Origin: Alteromonas ponticola
Lineage (GTDB): Bacteria > Pseudomonadota > Gammaproteobacteria > Enterobacterales > Alteromonadaceae
Assembly (NCBI RefSeq): GCF_012911815.1
Contig: NZ_JAATNW010000007.1
Location: 124,001-188,000 of the forward strand
DNA: 64,000 nt
Direction: 5' to 3'
Part shown: positions 9,594-19,482 of the stretch, one piece after another
Numbering within the stretch: the first letter of the stretch is position 1
Layout: each line of letters begins with the position of its first letter
The notes under the pieces: generated by a model
Databases searched by the model: none
Seen by the model: only the letters and a program-made list of their open reading frames with translations
Told to the model about the DNA's origin: nothing
Position numbers and translations under genes: made by a program

Positions 9594-10631
9594 GTGAGCG
9601 ATAAAACCACCCCACTTAGCTATAAAGATGCTGGCGTAGATATTGATGCTGGAAATCAACTTGTCGAGCGAATTAAAGAAGTTACCAAACGCACGCATCG
9701 GCCAGAAGTCAAAGGCGGCCTGGGCGGTTTTGGCGCACTTTGCGAAATTCCCGCCAAATACAAGCGACCGTTACTGGTATCGGGTACAGATGGTGTTGGC
9801 ACCAAATTACGCTTGGCGATGGATGCCGGGGTGCATGATGGCGTTGGTATTGACCTGGTCGCCATGTGCGTCAACGATTTAATCGTTCTTGGGGCAGAAC
9901 CACTCTATTTTCTGGATTATTACGCCACCGGGAAACTAGATGTGGATGTCGCCGCAGAGGTGGTTGCTGGCATAGGTAAGGGATGCGAGCAGGCTGGTTG
10001 CGCGTTAATTGGTGGCGAAACTGCTGAAATGCCTGGAATGTATCACGGCAGTGATTATGATATTGCTGGGTTTTGTACCGGCGTGGTTGAAGCTGACAAA
10101 GTGATTGACGGCAGTCAGGTTAAGCCCGGTCAGAAGATTATCGCATTAGCTTCATCGGGGCCGCATTCAAATGGATTTTCGCTGATTCGAAAGATCATAG
10201 AGGTGTCTGAAACCGATCTGTCCACTGAGTTTGATGGCAAGGCCATTAAGGATCATTTACTGGCCCCAACAAGAATTTACGTTAAGTCTGTGCTGGCCTT
10301 GCTGGAAAAAGTTAATGTTTCAGCAATAAGCCACATTACCGGAGGTGGCTTCTGGGAAAATATCCCAAGAGTTTTGCCTGATAATTGTAAGGCGGTGATT
10401 GATGAAAGCAGTTGGCACTGGCCGGCCATCTTTAACTGGTTACAACGTAAGGGCAATGTTGAGCGTCACGAAATGTACCGTACTTTTAACTGTGGCGTCG
10501 GCTTGATACTGGTGGTTGATGAGCATGATGTTGACCAGACCATCGCCTTTTTACAGGATCAGGGTGAAAATGCGTGGCTGATCGGCCAAATCGAAACAAA
10601 AGATACTGACAAGGCGGTTGAGATAAACTAA
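9594..10631 (+). CDS. purM: Phosphoribosylformylglycinamidine cyclo-ligase (AIR synthetase)
   Basis: 345 residues, normal length for PurM, which closes the imidazole ring by converting FGAM plus ATP to AIR in purine synthesis. Visible signatures are [21 protein letters not shown] at the N-terminus, [26 protein letters not shown] (ATP/metal site), [25 protein letters not shown] and [14 protein letters not shown]. The start is GTG at 9594, with AGGGCG upstream. The TAA stop shares its last base with the purN ATG, so the two are translationally coupled, as in E. coli purMN. No PurR box was convincing upstream. Confidence 0.97.
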   Translation: MSDKTTPLSYKDAGVDIDAGNQLVERIKEVTKRTHRPEVKGGLGGFGALCEIPAKYKRPLLVSGTDGVGTKLRLAMDAGVHDGVGIDLVAMCVNDLIVLGAEPLYFLDYYATGKLDVDVAAEVVAGIGKGCEQAGCALIGGETAEMPGMYHGSDYDIAGFCTGVVEADKVIDGSQVKPGQKIIALASSGPHSNGFSLIRKIIEVSETDLSTEFDGKAIKDHLLAPTRIYVKSVLALLEKVNVSAISHITGGGFWENIPRVLPDNCKAVIDESSWHWPAIFNWLQRKGNVERHEMYRTFNCGVGLILVVDEHDVDQTIAFLQDQGENAWLIGQIETKDTDKAVEIN

Positions 10632-11281
10632 TGACGTCTGCTGTACCTTCAATTTGTGTATTAATTTCTGGCAACGGGTCTAACCTGCAAGCGATGATTG
10701 ACGCCATAGCCGCTGGAAAACTGGAAGCAAGCATCGCGTGTGTGATTGCCAATCGCGCTGATGCATACGGGCTGACCAGAGCCAAATTAGCCGATATACC
10801 TACGCATTGTCTTGATCATAAAGCCTTCGACAATCGTGAAAGCTACGACCAGGCGCTGATGGAATTAATAGACCAACATCAGCCCGACTGTATTGCGCTC
10901 GCTGGATTTATGCGCATCTTAACCGCAGAGTTTGTTAATCACTATGCTGGCAGAATGTTTAATATTCACCCATCTCTGCTGCCCAAGTACAAAGGTTTGC
11001 ATACCCATCGGCAAGCCATTGACAATGGTGATCAGGAACACGGGGTCAGTGTGCATTTTGTTACGCCTGAGCTTGACGGTGGACCCGTGGTGATACAAAG
11101 CCGGGTGCCCGTTTTTGCTGATGACACGGAAGAGGAACTCGCCGCACGCGTCCAGGAGCAGGAACGACATATATATCCGCTTGTTTTGCAGTGGTTTTGT
11201 AAAGGCAGGTTGGTAATGTCTGAAAATGCCGCCATAATGGATGAACGACGTCTTCCACAATCAGGCTATGCCAGTGAGTAA
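10631..11281 (+). CDS. purN: Phosphoribosylglycinamide formyltransferase 1 (GAR transformylase)
   Basis: 216 residues. PurN transfers the formyl group of 10-formyl-THF to GAR. The GAR-binding loop ISGNGSNLQAMIDA, the catalytic Asn-His pair in MFNIHPSLLPKYKGLHTH and the catalytic Asp in VTPELDGGPVVIQ are all present. It overlaps purM by one base. The C-terminus (about residues 185-216, after LQWFCKGRLVM) matches the usual family end. The last 41 bases overlap the next gene, if that gene starts at 11241. Confidence 0.97.
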   Translation: MTSAVPSICVLISGNGSNLQAMIDAIAAGKLEASIACVIANRADAYGLTRAKLADIPTHCLDHKAFDNRESYDQALMELIDQHQPDCIALAGFMRILTAEFVNHYAGRMFNIHPSLLPKYKGLHTHRQAIDNGDQEHGVSVHFVTPELDGGPVVIQSRVPVFADDTEEELAARVQEQERHIYPLVLQWFCKGRLVMSENAAIMDERRLPQSGYASE

Positions 11282-12002
11282 ATTGAGTAAGCTGAAATCG
11301 ATTAAACATAGGGGCTTCTTTGCCATTATATCTTTGATTTTGGCTGCTCAGGTCAGCGCCGTGGCTGAGCCCCTGATCCCGTTTGAAGCCGAGTACCGAG
11401 CCTACAAATGGGATGATGATATTGGTACCGCAGCACTTAAGTTGGAAAAGCTTTCTAAAAATCAATACTCACTCACCTATTCTTCCGACGTATCGAAATT
11501 TTTCTTATCTGATAAACGTTACGAACACTCAATTTTTACCTTTGAGGATGGTCAATTTATCCCATCGCAGTACTACTACAGTCGCTCTGGAACGGGAGCT
11601 GACAAAAAATTAAAACTGAAGTTTGTTGAACAACCTGAGCGACAAATTTTAGTTAATGAATCGTCTGCTCTGGATTGGAAAGCAGAATTAGATAATCAGC
11701 TCTATCGGATCGATTTACCTCGTCAGATTGCCGCTGGGAAAAAATCACTGACCTACGATTTCATCAACTATCGCGGTGAGCCTAAAACCTATCAAATCGA
11801 CGTAGTGGGTACAGAAACCTTATCCTTACCCTACGGCGAATTGAGTACCATAAAGGTCGAGATAGTCAGGCAATCAAGTACACGAGAAACTTACGCCTGG
11901 TTTGCGCCCGAACTGGACCATAACCTTGTGCGACTTCAACAGTTTAAAGACGACGATGAACAAGGGGATATAAAGTTAACAAGCTATTCCCGGCTGAACT
12001 AA
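11241..12002 (+). CDS. DUF3108 family exported protein
   Basis: 253 residues. A signal peptide follows a basic N-terminus (hydrophobic core FFAIISLILAAQVSAVA). The mature protein begins IPFEAEYRAYKWDDDIGTA and contains YSLTYSSDVSKFF, YDFINYRGEPKTYQ and YAWFAPELDHNLVRLQ, the layout of DUF3108, a periplasmic family of unknown function frequently found after purN in this group. The first ATG (11241) overlaps purN by 41 bases; the ATG at 11268 would leave a better-sized signal peptide and is an alternative. Neither has a strong Shine-Dalgarno, so translation may depend on coupling with purN. Confidence 0.8.
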   Translation: MNDVFHNQAMPVSKLSKLKSIKHRGFFAIISLILAAQVSAVAEPLIPFEAEYRAYKWDDDIGTAALKLEKLSKNQYSLTYSSDVSKFFLSDKRYEHSIFTFEDGQFIPSQYYYSRSGTGADKKLKLKFVEQPERQILVNESSALDWKAELDNQLYRIDLPRQIAAGKKSLTYDFINYRGEPKTYQIDVVGTETLSLPYGELSTIKVEIVRQSSTRETYAWFAPELDHNLVRLQQFKDDDEQGDIKLTSYSRLN

Positions 12003-12110
12003 TTACCCTGCCCTTGTCGCACCGACCTAATCAGAATTGCCGTACAATTCGTATTCAATCACATTGAATTAACCTTGATCTTTTCCCGCTTTAATTATAG
12101 TTTTAAACTA

Positions 12111-12127
12111 TTCTGGTCTGACCTCAT
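12111..12127 (+). promoter_or_regulatory. FadR-like operator upstream of fadE
   Basis: TTCTGGTCTGACCTCAT matches the core of the enterobacterial FadR site (CTGGTCnGACC) at every core position and has the half-site symmetry GGTC-T-GACC. It lies 85 bases before the fadE ATG and just downstream of possible promoter elements (TTGATC at 12075-12080, TATAGT at 12096-12101), where a bound repressor would block transcription. FadR repression of fadE is known in E. coli; its use here is inferred. Confidence 0.6.
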
Positions 12128-12211
12128 TTCACGCTATAGAGTCGTGTCTGAGTAACCAATTCACGTTATGCAAAACTGAATTGCCAAGCCGTTTTTTGAG
12201 GAGACATACTA

Positions 12212-14677
12212 ATGGCTGAATTTATCTGGTTGTTAATCATTCTGGTTGCCCTGAGTATAGCCAGTTACAAACGCGCGAGTCTGACCACCGCAGCAGCAGT
12301 GGTTGCGGGGATCATGGTCATCGGTACCTTGTTCTCTGAAATTGACTGGTTAGGCTGGCTGGTATTTCTGGCCATTGCCATACCACTGGTTGTGCCGTCA
12401 TTACGTAAACAACTCATCACGAGCAAGCTTTTGGCATTTTATCGGCGCGTCATGCCTGAGATGTCCAGCACCGAGCAGGAAGCCATTGATGCAGGAACAG
12501 TATGGTGGGATGGTGATATTTTCAGCGGCAACCCCAATTGGGATAAATTACACAGTATCCCCAAAGGACGCTTAACCGCTGAAGAACAAGCTTTTCTTGA
12601 CGGTCCGGTCGACCGTGTCTGCGCTATGGTTGACGAATGGCAAATTAACCATATCGACGCGGACTTGTCGCCTGAAATATGGGCGTACCTGAAAGAGCAC
12701 AAATTCTTTGCGATGATCATTAAGAAGAAGTACGGTGGTCTGGAATTTTCAGCCTATGCTCAGTCACGGGTATTACAAAAATTGGCCGGCACCAGTGCAG
12801 TATTATCCAGTACTGTAGGTGTGCCTAATTCATTAGGCCCCGGCGAGCTGCTGCAACATTACGGTACGCAGGAGCAGCAGGATTATTATTTACCGCGTCT
12901 TGCCAGCGGCGAAGAGATCCCGTGCTTTGCTCTCACCGGCCCGGAAGCGGGTTCTGATGCAGGGGCGATTCCTGACGTTGGCGTCGTTTGCAAGGGTCAA
13001 TGGGAAGGGAAAGAAATTGTTGGTATGCGTTTGACGTTTAACAAACGCTATATCACTCTGGCCCCGATCGCCACGCTCATCGGGCTGGCATTTAAACTAC
13101 AGGATCCTGACGGATTATTGGGCGAAGAAGCGGACCTGGGCATAACCTGTGCGCTCATTCCTCGGGATACCAAGGGGCTGGAGATCGGTCGTCGCCATTT
13201 TCCGCTTAATACGCCATTTCAGAACGGTCCTATTCAGGGCGAAGATATATTTGTTCCGCTCGACTACATCATCGGCGGTCAAAAAATGGCGGGACGTGGT
13301 TGGCGCATGCTGGTGGAATGTTTGTCGGTTGGGCGCTGCATTACCCTGCCATCCACCGCTGCCGGAGGTGCGAAGCAAGTTGCTTTGGCAACCGGTGCAT
13401 ACGCACGTATTCGTCGCCAATTCCGTATTCCGGTAGGACAAATGGAAGGCGTCGAGGAGATGCTTGCCCGGATAGGCGGTAATGCTTATCTGATGGATAG
13501 CGTTACCCGTTTTTCTACCGTGGGAATTGGACTGGGTGAGAAACCCTCGGTTATTTCAGCAATAAGCAAATACCATTTGACCGAGAAAATGCGTCAGGTC
13601 ATTAATGACGCCATGGATGTGCATGGTGGTAAAGGGATCATGCTTGGGCCAAACAACTATCTTGGCCGTGGTTATCAGGGCGCACCTATCTCAATTACCG
13701 TTGAGGGAGCGAATATCCTGACCCGCAACATGATGATATTTGGCCAGGGCGCCATGCGCTGCCATCCTTTTGTGTTAAGTGAAATTCACGCGGCCAACCT
13801 TGAAGATCGGGAAGAACGGTTAGATGAGTTTGATAAAGCCGTGTTTGGTCATATTGGTTTTACGCTGTCGAATTTCGTTCGCAGCAAGTGGTTTTCATTT
13901 ACCGGAGGCTATTTACATAGTAGCCCATTCAAAGACAGTACAGCCCACTATTACCGACTTCTGCAAGGCTTCAGTGCAAACCTGGCACTACTCTCAGATG
14001 TCTCTATGGGCGTGCTGGGCGGCGATCTCAAGCGAAGAGAAAGATTGTCTGCACGATTAGGTGACATTCTCAGTGGTTTATTTTTAGCCAGCGCTACCCT
14101 GAAGCGTTTTGATGAAGATGGTCGTCTGCACGAAGATGCGCCACTGATGCACTGGGCCATGATGGACACACTGCATGATATTGAAACTGCCATCGATGAT
14201 TTTCTGGCCAACTTTCCCAATAAACCCGTCGCGTTCTTCCTACGCGCAGTGGTAATGCCATTTGGTCGCCGATGCAGCAAACCGTCAGATCATATCGAGC
14301 ATAAGATCGCCCTAATACTCCAACAACCCTGTGCGGCGAGAAGTCGTCTTGGAGAGGGGCAATATTTGGCTCGAGAAAGGGGCAACCCATTCGGTGAATT
14401 GGAGCAAACATTGGACGATATTTTAGCCAGCGAGCCAATTTTTGAGCGGATCAGCAAGCACAAAGGTGAAAAGCTCTCTTTCACCCGATTGGATAAACTA
14501 GCTGACGAAGCGCTTGAGCAGGGTTGGATAAACGAGGATGAGGCTGCACAACTTCGTAAGACCGAAGCAGGCCGTTTGCACATTATCAATGTAGACGATT
14601 TTGAGCATGAAGAATTAATCGCCAATCAGACTACCAAGTCTAAATCAAAAAACGGGCGTAAGACGAAAGCGGCTTAG
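12212..14677 (+). CDS. fadE: Acyl-CoA dehydrogenase FadE
   Basis: 821 residues, close to E. coli FadE (814) and far longer than ordinary acyl-CoA dehydrogenases. It catalyses the first, FAD-dependent step of fatty acid beta-oxidation. Two hydrophobic segments (about residues 1-20 and 28-60) should anchor it to the inner membrane. The catalytic core spans ~75-560, with [16 protein letters not shown] (FAD/substrate site), [23 protein letters not shown] and [20 protein letters not shown]; a DUF1974-type C-terminal extension follows to ~790. GAGGAG precedes the ATG. Monocistronic, with a FadR-like site upstream and a terminator downstream. Confidence 0.96.
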   Translation: MAEFIWLLIILVALSIASYKRASLTTAAAVVAGIMVIGTLFSEIDWLGWLVFLAIAIPLVVPSLRKQLITSKLLAFYRRVMPEMSSTEQEAIDAGTVWWDGDIFSGNPNWDKLHSIPKGRLTAEEQAFLDGPVDRVCAMVDEWQINHIDADLSPEIWAYLKEHKFFAMIIKKKYGGLEFSAYAQSRVLQKLAGTSAVLSSTVGVPNSLGPGELLQHYGTQEQQDYYLPRLASGEEIPCFALTGPEAGSDAGAIPDVGVVCKGQWEGKEIVGMRLTFNKRYITLAPIATLIGLAFKLQDPDGLLGEEADLGITCALIPRDTKGLEIGRRHFPLNTPFQNGPIQGEDIFVPLDYIIGGQKMAGRGWRMLVECLSVGRCITLPSTAAGGAKQVALATGAYARIRRQFRIPVGQMEGVEEMLARIGGNAYLMDSVTRFSTVGIGLGEKPSVISAISKYHLTEKMRQVINDAMDVHGGKGIMLGPNNYLGRGYQGAPISITVEGANILTRNMMIFGQGAMRCHPFVLSEIHAANLEDREERLDEFDKAVFGHIGFTLSNFVRSKWFSFTGGYLHSSPFKDSTAHYYRLLQGFSANLALLSDVSMGVLGGDLKRRERLSARLGDILSGLFLASATLKRFDEDGRLHEDAPLMHWAMMDTLHDIETAIDDFLANFPNKPVAFFLRAVVMPFGRRCSKPSDHIEHKIALILQQPCAARSRLGEGQYLARERGNPFGELEQTLDDILASEPIFERISKHKGEKLSFTRLDKLADEALEQGWINEDEAAQLRKTEAGRLHIINVDDFEHEELIANQTTKSKSKNGRKTKAA

Positions 14678-14716
14678 CCACGCTGCCACCGTCTATTTTA
14701 ATATGAAATAGAATTT

Positions 14717-14741
14717 AAGGGCTGCGTTTGCAGCCCTTTTG
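14717..14741 (+). terminator. Rho-independent terminator after fadE
   Basis: AAGGGCTGC (14717-14725) pairs with GCAGCCCTT (14730-14738) around GTTT, followed by TTGCT. The stem is perfect and GC-rich with a short U-tract, 40 bases after the fadE stop. Confidence 0.8.
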
Positions 14742-14827
14742 CTATCTAGCGTGACAAGTCAGTGTGATCAAAGGATGCTAACGGTATCGATAAGTAAACT
14801 GGGGTAACAGGTAAATAAAAGTAAAAA

Positions 14828-15829
14828 TTAATCTGTTGATTTGCGTTTTTTTATTTCGTTTTTTTCGGCCTCAGGCAAAAACGCTTGCTCCAACGCATTT
14901 AACTGAATCTGCGCTAATTCCGCTTTGTTGAACCCAATCACGTCATGCGCAACCTTATATTCATGAGCTAAATCAATAGCCGACACGCCTGGATCATCGG
15001 TATTCAGCGTGACCGCAATCCCCTGGTCGAAAAACGAACGCATTGGATGACGGGCAGTATCTACCAGTGTAGTGGTTTGATAATTCGAGGTGGGGCAACT
15101 TTCAATACCAATTTGGTTAGTAGCCAGGTAGGCTAAAAGCTCAGGATCATCCTTTGCTGCCACGCCATGACCAATTCTGCTAGCGCCCAGTATTTTGATT
15201 GCATTCCAGATACTGTCACTGCCAGCGGCCTCGCCTGCATGCACGGTTATGGACCAACCCGCATCTCTTGCTTGTTTGAAATGTCGGTCGAATAAGGGAG
15301 CAGGAAAACCAGCTTCATCGCCGGCCAAATCAAGCGCGACAATCTCCCCCTTATGCGCAAGCAGACCCTGTAATTCTATCTGGCAAACGTCCGCGCCAAA
15401 TGTGCGACTTAGAATGCCAATCAGATTAGCCTTCACCCCGAACTCAGCTTCACCATCGCGCACCCCCTGAACAACGGCCTCCACCACTGCTTCGACCGAC
15501 AACTGGTGTGTTTTCGCCATATAATATGGCGAAAAGCGAAGCTCAACATAGTCAAGTTGTTCTGCTTTTGCGTCCTGCAAGTTTTCATAGGCAACACGAT
15601 AACAGGCATCCAGATCAGCCAGAACTGATACGCCATAATCGAGTTTTTTCAAAAACGCCAACAGGTCACTGGTACGATCGTGAATCTGGGCAAGCGCAGA
15701 AACTTCTTCAGCATTGTTTGCTGGTAAAGCAATATGATGTTGCTGCGCTAAATCCCAAATAGTGGAGGGTCTGATGTTTCCATCTAAGTGCCGATGCAGA
15801 TCAATAACGGGAAGCCCATAATCAATCAT
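14828..15829 (-). CDS. add: Adenosine deaminase
   Basis: 333 residues; converts adenosine and deoxyadenosine to inosine forms for purine salvage. The metal site is visible: DLHRHLDGN (His12, His14), HAGEAAG (metal His and catalytic Glu), IGHGVAAKDD and NTDDPGVS with the metal/catalytic Asp. TSNYQTTTL is the usual block before the last motif. Length is as in E. coli Add. The ATG lies one base after the stop of the response-regulator gene, so the two probably share a transcript. A C-terminal lysine/glutamate-rich tail follows the conserved domain. Confidence 0.95.
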   Translation of the reverse strand: MIDYGLPVIDLHRHLDGNIRPSTIWDLAQQHHIALPANNAEEVSALAQIHDRTSDLLAFLKKLDYGVSVLADLDACYRVAYENLQDAKAEQLDYVELRFSPYYMAKTHQLSVEAVVEAVVQGVRDGEAEFGVKANLIGILSRTFGADVCQIELQGLLAHKGEIVALDLAGDEAGFPAPLFDRHFKQARDAGWSITVHAGEAAGSDSIWNAIKILGASRIGHGVAAKDDPELLAYLATNQIGIESCPTSNYQTTTLVDTARHPMRSFFDQGIAVTLNTDDPGVSAIDLAHEYKVAHDVIGFNKAELAQIQLNALEQAFLPEAEKNEIKKRKSTD

Positions 15830-15830
15830 G

Positions 15831-16466
15831 CTAAACCAATTGCAATTTGGTCATTATCAGCACTGCCTGAGTACGTGTTTTGATGTCTAGCGTACGCAGC
15901 ACTGCACTGATGTGAGCTTTTACCGTTGCTTCTGTCACATTCATCTTCTCTGCAATTTGGCGATTCATCAAACCCGCATGCAAATGCTGCAACACTTCCA
16001 CTTGTTTTCCGGTCAGGCTTCTAAACCGATACAAAATATCGATTAAGCTGGTATCCGCATGCTGGATTTCATCATCCATCGAGTCAGGTAACCACTTTTC
16101 GCCTTCTTTTACTGCAGAAAGCGCTTCAGCAACCTGGGCAATTGAACCTGATTTTGGAATATACGCATTGGCACCTAAATCCATCACTAAGGCAACTACA
16201 TCCACCTCTTCGGTAGCTGAGATGACAGCTATTGGAATTTTAGGGTATTTTTCACGTAGTGTAATGAGACCATTAAAATACGCACAGCCAGGCATGGTTA
16301 AATCAAGCAAAATGAGCTCAATAGAGGGATGTTCTTGCAAAGCAGTCAGCATGCTTTCCAAGTCATATGCCTGATACATGGTTGAATCAGGAAAGTGAGG
16401 TTGCAGGGCTGACATCATCGCTTCCCTGAACAGTGGATGATCATCTGCGATTAATAGTTGCGTCAT
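15831..16466 (-). CDS. NarL/LuxR-family response regulator
   Basis: 211 residues: receiver domain (about 1-120) with acidic pocket Asp8/Asp9, phospho-acceptor Asp55 in LILLDLTMPG, and the conserved Ser/Thr and Lys (SATEEV, IPKSGS), then a LuxR-type HTH (about 145-208; LTGKQVEVLQHLHAGLMNRQIAEKMNVTEATVKAHISAVL). It should bind DNA after phosphorylation; the partner kinase is not in the window. It is the first gene of a probable two-gene unit with add and is divergent from cmoA. Targets are unknown. Confidence 0.9.
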   Translation of the reverse strand: MTQLLIADDHPLFREAMMSALQPHFPDSTMYQAYDLESMLTALQEHPSIELILLDLTMPGCAYFNGLITLREKYPKIPIAVISATEEVDVVALVMDLGANAYIPKSGSIAQVAEALSAVKEGEKWLPDSMDDEIQHADTSLIDILYRFRSLTGKQVEVLQHLHAGLMNRQIAEKMNVTEATVKAHISAVLRTLDIKTRTQAVLIMTKLQLV

Positions 16467-16633
16467 TGAATAATCAGTCAGCTATATTATTATTCTCTAA
16501 GGGTAATACGTATAATGCTGAAGTTGAAGACTTAAGTCAAAATTGTTGCAAAATTAACCACAAAAATGCGAAAAATTTGGCAATTCAGTCTAAGCAGGTA
16601 AAATAAGCGCCCTCAAAACCATTGGTGAATAAC

Positions 16634-17365
16634 ATGGCACATAAATCGGACAACATATTTGCAAAACCCATGCAGTCAGTGAGAGATTTTGCATTTGATG
16701 AAGCGGTTGCAGATGTCTTCCCTGATATGATCCAACGCTCGGTCCCGGGGTATGAATCCATCATTCACACCATTGGCGAAATCGCCAGCCGCCATGTCAG
16801 CACGCACTCAAGAGTTTATGATTTAGGTTCTTCGCTGGGTGCAGCCAGTTTATCAATCGCGCGCGCCACCGCAGACCATCCCTGCGAAATAATTGCCGTA
16901 GATAATTCACCAGCCATGACTGAACGCTGTAAACGTATCGTCGCCGGCTTCTCGTTACCCAATCCAATAAAGGTTATCTGCGACGATATTCAAAATGTAG
17001 TGATTGAAAATGCGTCTATGGTAGTCATGAATTTCACTATGCAATTTATTCCTCCTGCTGACAGAAAAGCTTTACTAAACAAAATCTACGCGGGATTAAA
17101 CCCAGGTGGTGTGCTGGTGTTATCGGAAAAGATCCGACATCCGTCAACTGCAGGTAACGAACTGTTAATTGATTTACACCATCAATTCAAGCGCAATAAT
17201 GGTTACAGCGAGTTAGAGATCAGCCAGAAAAGAGCGGCGCTGGAGAAAGTCATGTTAATTGACACGTTCGCTGACCATGAAAAACGCTTACGTGATAGCG
17301 GTTTTGCGGATGTAGTGATGTGGTTTAAGTGCTACAACTTCACTTCGCTTGTGGCGATAAAGTAA
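16634..17365 (+). CDS. cmoA: Carboxy-S-adenosyl-L-methionine synthase
   Basis: 243 residues. CmoA makes carboxy-SAM from SAM and prephenate; CmoB then uses it to form cmo5U34 in tRNA. FDEAVADVFPDMIQRSVPGYESII, the SAM loop YDLGSSLGAASLSIAR, VDNSPAMTERC and RANGYSELEISQKR-like blocks (here RNNGYSELEISQKRAAL) all match. I start at the ATG at 16634 because GGTGA lies 5 bases upstream and it aligns with the E. coli N-terminus; an upstream TTG at 16622 is in frame but unlikely. Followed 39 bases later by cmoB. Confidence 0.96.
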   Translation: MAHKSDNIFAKPMQSVRDFAFDEAVADVFPDMIQRSVPGYESIIHTIGEIASRHVSTHSRVYDLGSSLGAASLSIARATADHPCEIIAVDNSPAMTERCKRIVAGFSLPNPIKVICDDIQNVVIENASMVVMNFTMQFIPPADRKALLNKIYAGLNPGGVLVLSEKIRHPSTAGNELLIDLHHQFKRNNGYSELEISQKRAALEKVMLIDTFADHEKRLRDSGFADVVMWFKCYNFTSLVAIK

Positions 17366-17404
17366 ATCCACAGTACAAGAATAAAAAAGGTAAAAAAGAT
17401 TTTC

Positions 17405-18388
17405 ATGAGTCGTTTACAGGATATCTGGTTCGCACACTGTTATCAGAGTTTGCTCAATACCCCGCTCGCCCACTGGCTGCAAACCTTGCCTGCACAGATT
17501 GAACACTGGCAGAAACACGAGTTGCATGGCGAATTTAATAAGTGGTGTAAATTACTGCAAAAATTACCTGCGACCTCTCCCGATGACATACAACTGCACG
17601 ACAGTGTCACCATCGGCAAATCTGAGGACATCACCGATTATCAGCATAAGCAGATCACAGGGTTACTGAAGCAATTTATGCCATGGCGGAAAGGTCCGTT
17701 TCACGTACATGGCATTCACATAGATACTGAGTGGCGCTCAGACTGGAAATGGGATCGTGTGTCACCCCATATTTCTTCATTAAAAGACCGGTATGTGCTG
17801 GATGTGGGTTGTGGTAGCGGTTACCACATGTGGCGCATGCTGGGCGAAGGCGCCAAAGGTGTGTATGGCATTGACCCGACACAGCTTTTTTTAATTCAGT
17901 TTCACGCCATCCAGCATTTTATTAAACACGAACATATCCATTTTTTACCCTTGGGAATAGAACAGATGCAGCCGTTAAACGCTTTCGACACAGTGTTTTC
18001 CATGGGCGTGTTATACCATCGTAAAGATCCCATGCTGTTTTTAAATCAACTGAAGCATCAACTTCGGCGCGGCGGTGAGCTTGTGTTGGAAACCCTGGTA
18101 GTCGACGGCGATGAAAACACCGTGATGATGGCAGGTGAACGTTACGCACAAATGCGCAATGTCTGGTTTTTACCGAGTGTTGAGGCGCTTAAAGTGTGGT
18201 TAAGCCGACTGGGCTTTGAAGATATCAAAGCAGTGGACGTAAATACCACGACGTTAGAAGAACAGCGCAGCACTGAGTGGATGACCAATAATTCGTTGAA
18301 AGATTTTCTTGATCCTAACGATGTGTCAAAAACGATCGAAGGAGCCCCTGCCCCAAAACGTGCAGTTCTGGTTGCAACGCGAGCTTAA
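17405..18388 (+). CDS. cmoB: tRNA U34 carboxymethyltransferase
   Basis: 327 residues (E. coli 323). CmoB transfers the carboxymethyl group of carboxy-SAM to 5-hydroxyuridine at tRNA position 34, broadening wobble decoding. An N-terminal helical region is followed by [23 protein letters not shown], the Rossmann SAM loop [20 protein letters not shown], and [15 protein letters not shown]. Pairs with cmoA directly upstream, as in E. coli. A small 7-bp hairpin (GTGTGCA/TGCACAC, 18447-18465) lies 58 bases after the stop; it lacks a U-tract. Confidence 0.97.
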   Translation: MSRLQDIWFAHCYQSLLNTPLAHWLQTLPAQIEHWQKHELHGEFNKWCKLLQKLPATSPDDIQLHDSVTIGKSEDITDYQHKQITGLLKQFMPWRKGPFHVHGIHIDTEWRSDWKWDRVSPHISSLKDRYVLDVGCGSGYHMWRMLGEGAKGVYGIDPTQLFLIQFHAIQHFIKHEHIHFLPLGIEQMQPLNAFDTVFSMGVLYHRKDPMLFLNQLKHQLRRGGELVLETLVVDGDENTVMMAGERYAQMRNVWFLPSVEALKVWLSRLGFEDIKAVDVNTTTLEEQRSTEWMTNNSLKDFLDPNDVSKTIEGAPAPKRAVLVATRA

Positions 18389-18594
18389 TCCGCTGGCTGA
18401 CTTCACGCTAATCTTATCACTAGACTAAATCGTTATTACAGTATAGGTGTGCAGGAGTTGCACACAGCGGTAAAAAGCGCCACCAGTTCGCCTTTGGGTA
18501 ATCCGTTCTTTGTTTACAAATTTTCGCAATTGGCACATTTGTTGTAACCTCAACGTATTGATTTTGTGCATCAGAATCATCACGAGGTTGCATC

Positions 18595-19482
18595 ATGGAT
18601 ATAAACGACTTTCTCACACGCCACCAACTGCCTGAAGCTTACCAGGCAGTTGCACAACAATGGTTCATTCCCCTGGCTGAATCGCTGGTATTGCAGCTTA
18701 ATGGTGCATCACGCCCTTTTTTTATTGGTATCAATGGGTGTCAGGGGTCCGGAAAATCAACGCTGACCGATTTTCTTTCTGAGTATCTGCAGTCTGAACA
18801 CAAGCTTCAGGTTGCCAGCCTGTCACTGGATGATTTTTACCTAAACCGTGAAGCAAGACTTAGCTTAGCCGATACGGTTCATCCACTGTTAAAAACCAGA
18901 GGTGTCCCCGGTACTCATGACGTTGAACTGATGAATACAGTTTTTGCCCGGTTAACCGCACAAGGTAAGACCGCCCTGCCCCGATTTGATAAAGCAAATG
19001 ACAACCCGGTACAGAAAGAAGCCTGGCCGGTGATCAATACGCCGCCCGATATCGTTATAGTAGAAGGATGGTGCTGGGGTGTGCCGCCGCAATCTGAGCA
19101 TGATTTAGTCCAGCCAATTAATACGCTTGAACAAACCGAAGACCGCAAAGGTATCTGGCGTCGTTTCGTCAACGAGCAGCTTACCCAGCACTATCAGTCT
19201 TTGTTTTCAAAAATGGATTATTTCATTATGCTCAAAGGCCCATCGTTTGAGCATGTTTACAAATGGCGATGTGAACAGGAACACAAACTTGCCGCACGGT
19301 TGTCGGCCAAGGCGAGCGGTATAATGAGCGATGAACAGATCGCGCGATTCGTACAACATTACCAACGTCTTACTGAGCACAGTTTTACTGCGTTACCGGC
19401 AAAGTGTAATCTGGTGTTTGAATTAGACGAAAACAGACAAATTGTTAACGCAATTAAAAAAAATATCAATAACAATCAATGA
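18595..19482 (+). CDS. D-glycerate 3-kinase-like P-loop kinase (glucosylglycerate operon, gene 1)
   Basis: 295 residues with Walker A GCQGSGKS (48-55), LSLDDFYLNREAR, HPLLKTRGVPGTHD and IVEGWCWGVPP, the pattern of plant-type glycerate kinases and E. coli YggC. The family phosphorylates D-glycerate to 3-phosphoglycerate. Context supports this: three downstream genes make glucosylglycerate from 3-phosphoglycerate and split it back to glycerate, so this kinase would recycle the released glycerate. First gene of the operon; GAGG before the ATG, 4-base ATGA overlap with gene 2. The exact substrate (glycerate or another small alcohol) is inferred, not shown. Confidence 0.8.
   Translation: MDINDFLTRHQLPEAYQAVAQQWFIPLAESLVLQLNGASRPFFIGINGCQGSGKSTLTDFLSEYLQSEHKLQVASLSLDDFYLNREARLSLADTVHPLLKTRGVPGTHDVELMNTVFARLTAQGKTALPRFDKANDNPVQKEAWPVINTPPDIVIVEGWCWGVPPQSEHDLVQPINTLEQTEDRKGIWRRFVNEQLTQHYQSLFSKMDYFIMLKGPSFEHVYKWRCEQEHKLAARLSAKASGIMSDEQIARFVQHYQRLTEHSFTALPAKCNLVFELDENRQIVNAIKKNINNNQ

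Noticed and set aside
13115..13441. Open frames on both strands inside fadE
   Set aside because: All lie within a continuous, highly conserved FadE reading frame.
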